Of a DNA stretch of 64,000 bases, positions 52,816-62,757 are shown in pieces (within the stretch, counting starts at the first letter, position 1; every line of letters begins with the position of its first letter). The position numbers were made by a program, and so were the translations under genes. The notes beneath the pieces are model-generated. The model had not been told where the DNA came from. It searched no databases and saw only the letters and a program-made list of their open reading frames with translations. The stretch spans positions 52,812,508 through 52,876,507 of the forward strand of contig OU862921.1 in assembly GCA_917880885.1 (NCBI GenBank). The letters are read 5' to 3'. The stretch comes from Limnephilus marmoratus (Eukaryota; Arthropoda; Insecta; Trichoptera; Limnephilidae).

Positions 52816-53146
52816 TGATGTGGGACTTTGAAACATTAAATTCGACGAGGTTATTCTTATCCCAAGAGCCCATTATCTGCTTCAAAGCCCTCCTAGCTGT
52901 TGGAGTTTTTGTGCCCTTTAAGGGCTTCTGAAACAAAAAGTAAACTGTACTGTCATCCACGTAGCAATAAATTGGTGCACATGTCAAAAAGCCAGTGATG
53001 TGCAATGAAAACAAAGTCGGAGACAGAATCGATCCCTGTAGGACGCCAGCATTTATCGAAAGCTAGGAAGATGTGAAACCGTCAGAATCGTCCTCTCCCC
53101 AATCCATGTAGACAGGGATTCGTAAGAAGGCAGTTTGTTGGCAAGC
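52816..53146 (-). mobile_element. LINE D, inverted internal fragment (copy 6)
   Basis: On the minus strand it covers the region from upstream of the RT palm (AGVLQGSILSPTLF-like) to just past it: HCYVDDSTVYFLF (catalytic A changed to V), then ARRALKQIMGSWDKNNLVEF. A deletion of about nine codons relative to copy 1 removes DGYLESIF. It is more diverged than copies 1-4 and lies head to head with copy 3. Confidence 0.75.
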
Positions 53147-54024
53147 TCCAATAGCTCGGAGGGCTTTGAAGCAAAGAATGGACGGTTACCTCGAGAGTAT
53201 TTTCTCTTGGGGTAAGAATAACCTCGTCGAATTTAATGTTTCAAAGACCCAATCATGTTTGATAACGTCTAAAAGGGATCGAAATGAAAATCTAGTCTCC
53301 TTCAACGGAAGCAATCTTCCGAACAGGACCTCCATTGATATGCTTGGTGTAACTCTAAGTGACCAGCTCAGGTACGGGGGCTCCATCGAAACCAGAGTTA
53401 AGTTAGCCTCTCAGAAACTGGGCGTACTGTACAGGGCCCGCAGATACTTTAATAGTACCCAACTGCTAACCCTGTACAAATCGCAAGTGCGCCCCACGGT
53501 TGAATTTGGCAGCCACCTCTGGTCTGGAGCTCCAAAATACCTAAAAAAAACCCTTGACTCTGTGCAGAAACGGGCGGTCCGTTTGATAGATTCTCCCATC
53601 CTAACAGGCGGACTGCAATCTTTAGAGCATAGGCGTCAGGTGGGAATGCTGTCCTTGTTCTACCGGTATTACAATGGAAGATGCTCCGAGGAACTAGCAT
53701 CATTGATCCCCTCGGCTCCGGTGCATAGTCGGGAAACACGCCAAACACGCGCCCAACATTTGTACACGGTTGACATTACTCACATGAGAACGGGTCGTTT
53801 CTATGACTCGTTCTTGAGTTCAACGGCTCGGCTGTGGAACGATTTGCCGGCCTCTGTGTTTCCTCCCTCCTACAACATGGGTCTCTTCAAGACCCATGTT
53901 CACTCCTTCCTTTCCTCAAAGAGACCCTCCACACAGCATCTACAAAGATGACATAGGCCCTGAGGGAAATTATTTTCCTCAGGGCCTCCTGTGTGGTGTT
54001 AATGTAAAAAAAAAAAAAAAAAAA
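53147..54024 (+). mobile_element. LINE D, copy 3
   Basis: Begins near CTCCAATAGCTCGGAGGGCT and continues to a complete nested-stem tail and a 19-base A run (54006-54024). Nearly identical to copy 1 on the opposite strand at 21.5-22.6 kb. Confidence 0.9.
53166..53951 (+). CDS. LINE D reverse transcriptase C-terminus, copy 3
   Basis: A 261-codon frame whose sequence matches residues 46-306 of copy 1 with very few changes (for example ILTGG in place of ILTDG). It contains FSWGKNNLVEFNVSKTQ, SIDMLGVTLSDQLRYGGSI, RPTVEFGSHLWSG, RAVRLIDSP and RLWNDLPASVFPPSY, ending STQHLQR. The YADD box lies just upstream and is lost through 5' truncation. The frame is intact to the stop. Confidence 0.85.
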   Translation: MKQRMDGYLESIFSWGKNNLVEFNVSKTQSCLITSKRDRNENLVSFNGSNLPNRTSIDMLGVTLSDQLRYGGSIETRVKLASQKLGVLYRARRYFNSTQLLTLYKSQVRPTVEFGSHLWSGAPKYLKKTLDSVQKRAVRLIDSPILTGGLQSLEHRRQVGMLSLFYRYYNGRCSEELASLIPSAPVHSRETRQTRAQHLYTVDITHMRTGRFYDSFLSSTARLWNDLPASVFPPSYNMGLFKTHVHSFLSSKRPSTQHLQR

Positions 54025-55199
54025 GCCTTATTAATCTACTGATGCACATAAATATTTCGTCAAAAATATTTTACCTATTCATAGTGATAACTTTTTTTGT
54101 TACCCTAACATCCCTAACTTGCAAATGCCTTCGGTTAGTAACATCACATTTCCCCGCATTTAAAGTACTAATGCTTTTTAAAAAAGTACGTTATCACTGG
54201 TATAAAAGTTAAATGTAAGTAATATTAAATGTAAAATATATCTTCCAAAAGCATTCTTCAGAAGTTCTATTTTTCCAAACCTATCTGATCACTGTATTTT
54301 TTTTATTTTGTTTCTCCTAATTTTATTTCTGGAAAGTAATTTTTTGTCTGGTGCAATTTTATTTTTATTATTTCTTTCTTATGTTTCTAAGTTATCTGTA
54401 ATGTTAAAGTAATGCTACCTTCGCGTAACAGCCTTCTGGGCGTTAAATAAAGTAGAAAAAAATATCAAAGTGTCAACGTATTTACAAACTTTTCAGTGTA
54501 GGCAATATGAAAACTATCAAACAAAGCCATTTTTTTTTTCGAATATACTGCGACTGTACCAATCTGCAAAGATATTTTTAAATTGGTATTTGAGCCCAGT
54601 CTACTACGCAAACGCCTACAATCAGCCATCCACCGCAGCGAGCTACTTTATACGTGCGTCAATTTTGGCGGAGCCATAAAACGCTCAATTGGTTGTATCG
54701 GGCGATAGGGAACAAAGGGGACGAAAATACTAAAATACTACCGTAATGCCCGCACTAAGGAGGCCATAAATAAAAAGATTTGTAGTAATTAACTGAAGGG
54801 TTTTTATTTGCCCTCTTAATGGTACGTAATAATGTTTGTTCATAATATAGGAAACTTTCATACTAAGTGGAAATCGGTAATTAGGTACTTGGTAATAAGG
54901 ACTCTTTTATGCCCTTACGAAAAAAATTGTTAAAAATAATAGTTAGTCATATAATAAAGAGATGATTAAGTGTTTTATCCTTAATTGATGGTATAATAGA
55001 TAGAAGAAACAAGGGAGATGTCATTATTAAGGTAAACGTGAACATTAAGAGAACCATTATTAAGGGGATGCACCACGACGTGCAAATTTCAGGATCAAAC
55101 CGCTAACAATAACACTTCTTATGTAGATGGAGATAAGGTTTAAATTCCCCTTTAATACCAGCTACCTGTTTTAATTTATTCACTAAAAAATCATTTTAT
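54025..55199. other. no gene recognised; possible LINE tail at 54.4 kb
   Basis: AACAGCCTTCTGGGCGTTAA, ATAAAGTAG and an A run near 54429-54461 look like a LINE 3' end. Nothing else is supported. Confidence 0.4.
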
Positions 55200-55797
55200 T
55201 TTTTTTTTACATTAACTCCACACAGGAGGCCCTGAGGAAAATAATTTCCCTCAGGGCCTATGTCATCTGGGATGCTGTGTGGAGGGTCTTTTTGAGGAGA
55301 GGAAGGAATGAACATTGGTCTTGAAGAGACCCATGTTGTAGGAAGGAGGAAACACAGAGGCCGGCAAATCATTCCACAGCCGAGCTGTTGAACACAAGAA
55401 TGAGTCGAAGAAACGACCCGTTCTCATGTGACAAATGTCAACTGTGTACAAATGTTGGGCACGCGTTTGGCGTGTTTCCCGACTATGCACCGGTGCCGAA
55501 GGGATCAATGATGCTAGTTCCTCGGAGCATCTTCCATTGTAATACCGGTAGAACAAGGATAGCATTCCCACCCGACGCCTGTGCTCTAAAGATTGCAATC
55601 CGTCTGTTAAGATGGGAGAATCTATCAAACGGACCGCCCGTTTCTGCACAGAGTCGAGGGTATTTTTCAGGTATTTTGGAACTCCAGACCAGAGGTGGCT
55701 GCCAAATTCAACCGTGGGGCGCACTTGCGATTTGTACAGGGTTAGCAGTTGTGTACTATTAAAGTATCTGCGGGCCCTGTACAGTACGCCCAGTTTA
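55200..55797 (-). mobile_element. LINE D, copy 4 (5'-truncated)
   Basis: Poly-T at 55200-55209, an intact nested-stem tail (CTCCACACAG and CTGTGTGGAG around GGCCCTGAGG and CCTCAGGGCC), the ORF end and a 5' break at GCCCAGTTT. AAAAATC-like words on both sides suggest a target duplication. Confidence 0.9.
55263..55724 (-). CDS. LINE D reverse transcriptase C-terminus, copy 4
   Basis: A 153-codon frame from RPTVEFGSHLWSGVP through AVRLIDSPILTDG, RRRVGMLSLFYRYYNG, DICHMRTGRFFDSF and RLWNDLPASVFPPSYN to STQHPR. It matches copy 2 almost throughout, including the RRVGML and STQHPR variants. LINE D sequence upstream of the first ATG extends to 55797. Confidence 0.85.
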   Translation of the reverse strand: MRPTVEFGSHLWSGVPKYLKNTLDSVQKRAVRLIDSPILTDGLQSLEHRRRVGMLSLFYRYYNGRCSEELASLIPSAPVHSRETRQTRAQHLYTVDICHMRTGRFFDSFLCSTARLWNDLPASVFPPSYNMGLFKTNVHSFLSSKRPSTQHPR

Positions 55798-58544
55798 AAA
55801 ATCGTGTTTTATTTTATTTTGCCAAGCTCCGGCATACATGTTGAAATGTTTTACGACCATCTTCTGAAGAATTTAATTTTCAGATTATGAAATAAAACCA
55901 TATGTACGAAAAGGACTTTGTAAGTAGAAGATTTTAAATTTTAAAGCAGTTTTTATATGTTTGACAGGTACTTTATTTTTTCTGGGCTTATCAAAAGACT
56001 AATCAAAAAGTACTCGTTTATTTCTAAGGCAAATGTGAGTTCTACTCGCAATATTTAATTAATGCGTATTTTTTTATATTTCTAAGCGATGTAATTTTCA
56101 AACCAAAATCACACGATTTTGCATTGCTTAGCAGTGCATCACCTTAAGATGAAACATGTAGGTACTACAAATAGCGATATCACGCACAGCGGTGCCCAGC
56201 CTTTGTTTCTCTACTACACACCAAAGGCATACCTCTCATTACCTAGCCACTTTGTTAGTACGTATAGTTTGGTCATATTTTAAAGATAGTTGGTACTATA
56301 TTATGGATTAACTATAAAAAAAAAACATATCTTTAAAATGTTTTCGAAGTCAGACTTCTTTACTTGGGGAGTAAGCTGGTGAATGCGTGACAACAGCATT
56401 ACGAAAAGCGAGGCAAACGGTAGTTGAGAGGGATATATAAGTTAGTGAAGATAGAAAGACAGAGAGTTACGTTTCGTATATTACGTTTTGTAGGGGCAAG
56501 AGAGAGAGGTGCGAGCACAGATTTTCTTTCTCTCTTTCTCTCATCATCAGTTACCTTTCGTATACCTAAGACACGGTGCAGGCCTACTGTGTGTATCACA
56601 CTGTAGGAGCAAGAGAGAGCAGTGCGCGCGCACATTTTCTTTCTCTTTTCCCATCATATAGATGGAGCTAAAGAAGTTTGACCAGTCGTGTGGTCTACAA
56701 CCGCTATACAAATCATCCTAACATTATTTTTATTACTATAATATCCTCTATGGTCCTACTGGCTCCAGGAAGGCAGGACTCTTGTGCGTTAACACACAAA
56801 CAACGTGTTTTAAACGCAGGTTCAACATTAATACCAAAGAAATGATAATTCAGTAGGTAATGATATTTCGCGCCTTTCCTAACGTTAACGTCGTACTTTT
56901 TCCTGCATGTCGTATCAATTCTGTTTAGGGGAGAGTTCCCTCATCTCAAGGACGCACGTACAACACTCCATCTCTTTCACCCATATACGCTCTCTCTTAT
57001 TTACACAGATGGAATACGTCTGGTCCTATTTCGCATTCAAACAATGTACGGGGGCTATATTTCTAGTATTAAGAATTTCTCATGAAGAATTTCAGATATT
57101 CCTTTAAAAATTACTCCTACCTCATACACACGTCGCGTCATGGAAAAATCTTATTTCGAAAATTCCGTCAATTTATTGACAGGCATTCATCGGTCCCCAA
57201 TATTTTATTTTATTGCGAACGTGATAAGAAAAATAAATTTACGATTTAAATTTATTCGTCTCGAGTGACGAGCTTTTTCAATCTATCCCCATTAAATACC
57301 CTGATTTAAGGAATACGCTGTGAATTGTAAAGCATTAAAATATATATACACCTACACATGCTAGTAGGTAGGTACTCATAATTTAGGAATTTTTGCAGGA
57401 AAATGTTTATATGTCACACCGATAGTCGCACCAATAACCCTTTTTCGTAACGTCTTTCAAAATTCGTTTTATTTTAAGATTATTGTAATTTTTAAATTTA
57501 ATAAACAATTAGTTATGTTAATAAACTTGGTACCTCGCTGTCATTATTATAGTACGCAAAAAACCATTCCAATAACGTTTTTAAACTTATATGTTTTAAT
57601 GCATGTGCAACGAGTATGTACAAAACCTTTTGTTAAAAGGGTTGACTAATTTAAATCAAGTTGTAGGTACCTACTATACTTTTCAAAAACTCAGCAAAGG
57701 CTTTAACGATTGTTTACATTAATATCCTAAAAATAAATAAAAAATAATTGACTCTGATATTGTCACTATTAATCTTATTAATGTATTGAGTTCCGAACGA
57801 ATTAAACTATAATAATTTTTGCAATGCCTGGTTGACAATCGTATGGTTCTAACGCCGCATCCAGAACTGGTATCGCAAATGCGACACGTGGAGTGGACTG
57901 TATCAATATATTTAAAAAAATGTTATGCTTGTGAATACTTTGATACAACATGCATGGGAATGGTAAACAAATTAATGGGAAAGGAAACTGACTTACCCCT
58001 TATGGTTGATGTTCGGCTCAATATTATGGGTCTGAGGGAGCACTAAGGTCACTCACTGCACAAGCTTCCATAAACTGGTCGATGTTATATAAAACTGAGA
58101 GAATAATGATGTTCGTTGCACAGCTTCTTTTAACAGACTGATGGACATATTGATTTTATTGTTGTACGGTAGGTAATATTGTCAGTAGGGACAGGTAATT
58201 GTGGTAAAAAAGGATGGGTAGAAAAATGGAACAAGGTATATAGATAGGTATACATAGTTGCGTCAACAAGAACTTTATTGAATCTTTTTTATTATTTATG
58301 ATGAAATGTCAAAACTCAGTGAAATAGTTTGCACATAAAAAACCTAATTATTTTAAATGTATACTCAAACACAATACGTTACATAACATAATATAACAAT
58401 GTCAGAGCAATAAAACAAGGTTTTCTTCACTGGGTCACAGAAGAATATAGATAACTTTTGTGTTTAGCCTCCGACTCCCAGTGTTCAATCATCATAATGT
58501 TCCTAAGTCCTGTTTTAATTCGACTACTCGACCATTTAAAATTC
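55798..58544. other. no gene recognised
   Basis: Contains a 113-bp duplication at 56491-56660. Short frames at 56399-56635, 56424-56606, 56907-57107 and 57819-58046 carry no recognisable domain. Confidence 0.5.
56488..56662. repeat. direct duplication, 113 bp period
   Basis: GTAGGGGCAAGAGAGAG near 56490 and GTAGGAGCAAGAGAGAG near 56603 are each followed by GTGCG, CACA/CACAT, TTTTCTTTCTCT and CATCAT. Confidence 0.75.
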
Positions 58545-58695
58545 TGGTCCATTTAAAGGGCCTGTGTTCGAGTCCCAGAGGTGCCAATATATTTTTCTGA
58601 TTTTTCTGTATTCAGATTTTCGATAGAGTTTCGCATATATTGTCTTCATTTAATATAATATTACAATTTGAGGTTTAACTCATAAAGTTAAAAAT
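58545..58695 (+). mobile_element. tRNA-derived SINE J, copy 6 (head truncated)
   Basis: The B-box region TGTGTTCGAGTCCCAGAGG, then TTTTTCTGATTTTTCTGT, TTTTCGATAGAGTTTCGC, TATTGTCTTCATTTAAT and AATTTGAGGTTTAACTCATA. The A box is not recognisable. Confidence 0.7.
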
Positions 58696-58917
58696 GTAAA
58701 TAAAAATATTCATCTTAGACTTGCAGAAAAAGTCAATAGGTGTCGCATATTAAATAAAATGGATAAAGATTTTTCCAGACACTATCTACTTTAGCATTTA
58801 GTTCGGGTTTGAATCTTGCAATCATATATAAAGATAGCAGCCAATAAAAATGCGTTAAGAAAAATGAAGACGATGTGGGTGGTTCTTAGTCGAAGTATTA
58901 ATATGGTTAAAAATGAC

Positions 58918-59365
58918 CTGGTCCTGGGTACGAGTCCCAGAGGTTCCAATATCTTTTTATGATTTTTCTGTTTTCAGATTTTCGATTGAGTTTCGCTTAT
59001 ATCAAAGATATTGAAATATAAGTAGATGTGCTATCTGCAGTTTTTACTATGTGGGACTGTGCTTCCGGGTGTCGCCGATATTGTTTACCAATTAACAAAT
59101 AAACTAAAAGGACGAATAAACCAAACGAACGTTAAACTAAATGAACGAATTCTTTCCGTATTCAAACTATATTGTTAACCAATACTAATGCACATCATCA
59201 AAAAATTAACGAAATGAACAAATTCTATTCGTATGCAAACTACTCTAATTAGGGCGTAGTCCGCCGACAGTTGCGCGGACACCATAGCATATCTCTTTTG
59301 TATTTAAATATCTTTGGCTTATATCGTCTTCATTTAATTAAATATTTTTTTTATTCAAATATAAA
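58918..59365 (+). mobile_element. tRNA-derived SINE J, copy 7, interrupted by a hAT-type MITE
   Basis: The B-box region TGGGTACGAGTCCCAGAGG, then TTTATGATTTTTCTG and TTTTCGATTGAGTTTCGC up to 59002. The tail resumes after the MITE with CGTCTTCATTTAATTAAAT. Confidence 0.7.
59003..59316 (+). mobile_element. 8-bp-duplication MITE (hAT-type), 314 bp
   Basis: The left end CAAAGATATTGAAATATAAG and the complement of the right end CAAAGATATTTAAATACAAA are inverted repeats that extend to a shared TGCTAT about 30 bp in. GCTTATAT flanks both sides exactly (58995-59002 and 59317-59324). Non-coding. An 8-bp duplication with CA..TG ends fits hAT; P-type elements also make 8-bp duplications. Confidence 0.85.
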
Positions 59366-60974
59366 GTAGTCATGTTGATCAATTAAGGGGGCTTGTATTT
59401 AAGTACCTACTTACGAATCTTAAGATTACAGAGGAAATTTTGGTTTGGTTTTAAAACATAAGAAAATTTAACAGATATTTTTGGATGTGACGCCTACTTC
59501 ACAGAACAACCAGTATATTTATTATTATCTCCTATAAATTATCAAAAATGCAGTCGTTCGTTTATCATAGTCTGAAGCTAGCGTAATCTCCGTTAATAAG
59601 TTAGTAATAAGCTGGGAGACCTCGGCGTGTCTTCCTGCACCGGCCCCAGTGTTATTTCAACATTTCTGATTTCCCACCGTCTCCTGAAGGGAGGAAACCT
59701 TCACACTCTCCCGGCACAGTCTATCTCTCCACACAACTATATTGTTTATTTTCGAAGTGCTTGCGTTCTCAATATCGTTAAACCCCACCGGGCGACAGGC
59801 TTGTCACAAAAATGCCAAATTTTCAGCTCTCAGTAAGGTATGATGTATTTCTCTATCCTACCATTTTTATGAGGTCTCGCTTATTTATGTGGCCTTCAAT
59901 TTTTCACGTCTGAGTCGATCTGAACTCAGTGTTTATTTTCATAAAAGATGAAATTTTCACTCGCGGTTAGATAAGGCAACCCTCGCAGAACCAGCTTTAG
60001 GGTTATTTTCGCATGAAGGCTATCATTATTTTTGCAGCAAACGTATTCCGCGAAGTTCATTTGAGGAAAAAATATTATGCTTTTTCAATGATAAATTTTC
60101 TCTGCTAATGTTTATACTCTTTTGCTTATACCATATTGGTGTACTAACGCAATACATTTACGTAAAAAATCTTGTTTCTCTTGTAAAACATACTCGTTAA
60201 ACAAAGTTTTAGGCATCGCGCAATGCTCAATAACAATGCCTTTTAATTTTTATCTCGTACCCTTGTCCTCAGGTGGAAATTATTTAGGGTGAATTCTCGT
60301 CGTCATTCGAATATTATTTATTAATCTAATTGTTTTGTTATTATATTTTTCACATACACTTTGCGGATATACATAATTATAATAACCAGAATAAAATAAC
60401 TTAGTTTAAATTCCAGTTTTCTTAAAAAATTATTTTATTATAATATATACTTAACAAATTACACTACATATTTTTAGTAGCAAAATCTTTCTTCTAATGT
60501 TTATCAATAGTGTTATATAATGATGTGGTACGATAAATAAAGTTAAACGTCAATATTTTCTGCGATTTAAAGTGTGGGTACCAACAACTTTAATATTGGT
60601 TTCATTTTAGTTTAATATTATTGTTTGTAAATCATCGTGGATATATATTGAAGTAAGAAGAGATTATTTAGTAACGGCGAAGTTTTTTTGTAATTGTTGG
60701 CGATTATAGTAAGACTTCCTTGAAGTGAAAAGTTTCTTGATGGAACTATATTTCATAATAATTTTCCCCGCACTAGTTACTACCCAACCCACGAGAGGTT
60801 TACTACTCGACTTCACCCGAGTTTTTATTTATTTATTCATTCATTACACAATTTATTCACCGTTACGAGAGAAATTTCCACGAGAAGTCCAATATTAAGG
60901 CAGTAAAATTGACAAGCAAAGTTCTTGGTACTAAAAAACTATAAATTAAATTAGAATGTAAATTTCATAGATAT
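59366..60974. other. no gene recognised
   Basis: AT-rich. The frame at 59627-59836 shows no family feature. Confidence 0.5.
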
Positions 60975-61535
60975 ACTTAAGTGTAATAAAATAACTTAAT
61001 AAGCACGTATCTACATTTAATTTGGTTTTAGAACATGATATGTAGAAAAAAAAATAAAAATAATAAAAGAAAGTTTGACAGGAATACTTGAGTGTAATAA
61101 AATTACTTAATAAACACGTATCTACATGAAATTTGGTTTTAGAACATGATATATGTAGAAAAAATAAAATATTAAGAATAAAAAATAAAAAAATAATAAA
61201 AGAAAGTTTGACAGGAATACTTGAGTGTAATAAAATTACTTAATAAGCACGTATCTACATGAAATTTGATTTTAGAACATGATATGTAGAAAAAATAAGA
61301 TATTAAGAAAAAAAATAAAAGAAAGTTTGACAGGAATCTCTTGAGTGTAATAAAATTACTTAATAAGCACATATCTACATGAAATTTGATTTTAGAATCT
61401 GATATGTAGAAAAAATAAAATATTAAGAATAAAAAATAATAAAAGAAAGTTTGACAGGAATACTTGAGTGTAATAAAATGACTTAATAAGCACATATCTA
61501 CATGAAATTTGGTTTTAGAATATAATATTCGGAAA
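60975..61535. repeat. minisatellite, about 120 bp unit, five units
   Basis: Units begin near 60975, 61086, 61219, 61339 and 61462 with ACTTGAGTGTAATAAAAT. Each runs through ACTTAATAAGCACGTATCTA, CATGAAATTTGGTTTTAGAA and GATATGTAGAAAAAATAA to AGAAAGTTTGACAGGAAT. Length differences come from A-rich spacers. The 132-codon minus-strand frame at 61172-61570 is a product of the repeats. Confidence 0.9.
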
Positions 61536-62292
61536 ATCATAAAATTCTGAAAGCTGATCAAATATTTCAAGATAATTTTTTACATTGCTCTTTTTTTAAT
61601 CGATAATTTTTTGGAACATTTGGAAAAATTGGGTGTCTTTTACCAATTTTGACATTTCAGTGAAGTTTCAGAGACTACGATGGAAAAGGAGTTACAAATT
61701 GAAAAAGTATTGTTGATTTTGAAATTCCAGTAAAAAAAAGACTATCTTCTAGGCAAATAAACAAATTTTCTTCTGCATGTTTGCATGGTTAAGTGAGTTT
61801 AGTCTTATTGTGTACAAGGATATTAGATATAATTATATTAAAAAGGCTTCAATGTCAGCATTAGCAGTGTTAATATGGAAAATGAGCCGCTAAAACAAAC
61901 TCACGAACCCTCGGATGAAACGTGACTGATTAAACGGCAACAAAGGCCCGCGTGAAGGCTCGGGACTCAGGACCCGGACCCGGGATGCGGGATGCGGGAT
62001 CCGAAAGCCGGGCCGCGTGTTTACAAAACCAAGACCGTTTCATCGGCAGCATTTACTTCCATATTTATTTTTTTCATCTACAAAGCACATACCATTTGCA
62101 GAGAGGATAGACCGCCAAACATCTCTATCATTGTGATAATATTCACAATCAGAACAGACAAAATGCTTAGCCTCCATCGATGCAACACAAATTCTAAACA
62201 AGTCTCCTTAATTTATCGGGCATCGCACACTTTAAATACACACTATACATATACACAATTTGACATTTTTAACACGCACCATGTAACGCTCC
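61536..62292. other. no gene recognised
   Basis: A GC-rich patch with a GGGATGC repeat lies at 61970-62015. No gene supported. Confidence 0.5.
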
Positions 62293-62757
62293 TTTTTTTA
62301 CATTAGCTCCAGACCAGGAAACCCTAAAGAAAATAATTACCGGTCAGGGCCTATCTCATCTTCGGGGAAGCTATGTGGAGTGTCTTTTTAGGAAAGAAAG
62401 GCGAGAAAGTTCTGGGAAGGAAAAGGTTACGGATTAAAGGGGTGGGTAGCTATCTGGGGGTCAGTGTATCCTGGAGTGACGGACGTATGAATCCATCTCT
62501 TCCACTGCGGTGCAAGGCGATGTTCTGAGAGAAAGGCTGGAGTCAAAAGGACTCCCTCAACCATTCTCTCCCGATCCGGAAGCTGGTGGGCAGAGGCATC
62601 CGCCGCTAAGACTCGTACAAACCTCACCCCATGAACCCGGGCACCCCTGCTAAGTCACCAAACATAGCGAACCACATGGGGTGACCTATGGCAGAGGTGT
62701 TGGTTATCCAATAAATGGTTCCCGGGGCGGCGGTACACATACCCGCTTCCCAAATTG
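62293..62757 (-). mobile_element. SINE-like element E, copy 10 (near full length)
   Basis: Minus-strand copy from poly-T and TTAGCTCCAGACCAGG (hairpin decayed) to TACACATACCCGCTTCCCAA. It keeps all internal blocks, including the GTGACGGACGTATGAATCC, CGGTGCAAGGCGATG and GGGTTCATGGGGTGAGG (complement) regions. It is the longest copy together with copy 2. Confidence 0.8.

Noticed and set aside
57819..58046. A 75-codon plus-strand frame with several cysteines
   Set aside because: Spacing does not match a zinc-finger or secreted-peptide pattern I know, and there is no supporting context.
60975..61535. A CRISPR array
   Set aside because: The unit is about 120 bp with no short-repeat/variable-spacer structure, and the window is eukaryotic.
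61172..61570. A 132-codon minus-strand frame resembling a hydrophobic repeat protein
   Set aside because: It is produced entirely by a 120-bp tandem repeat lacking stops.
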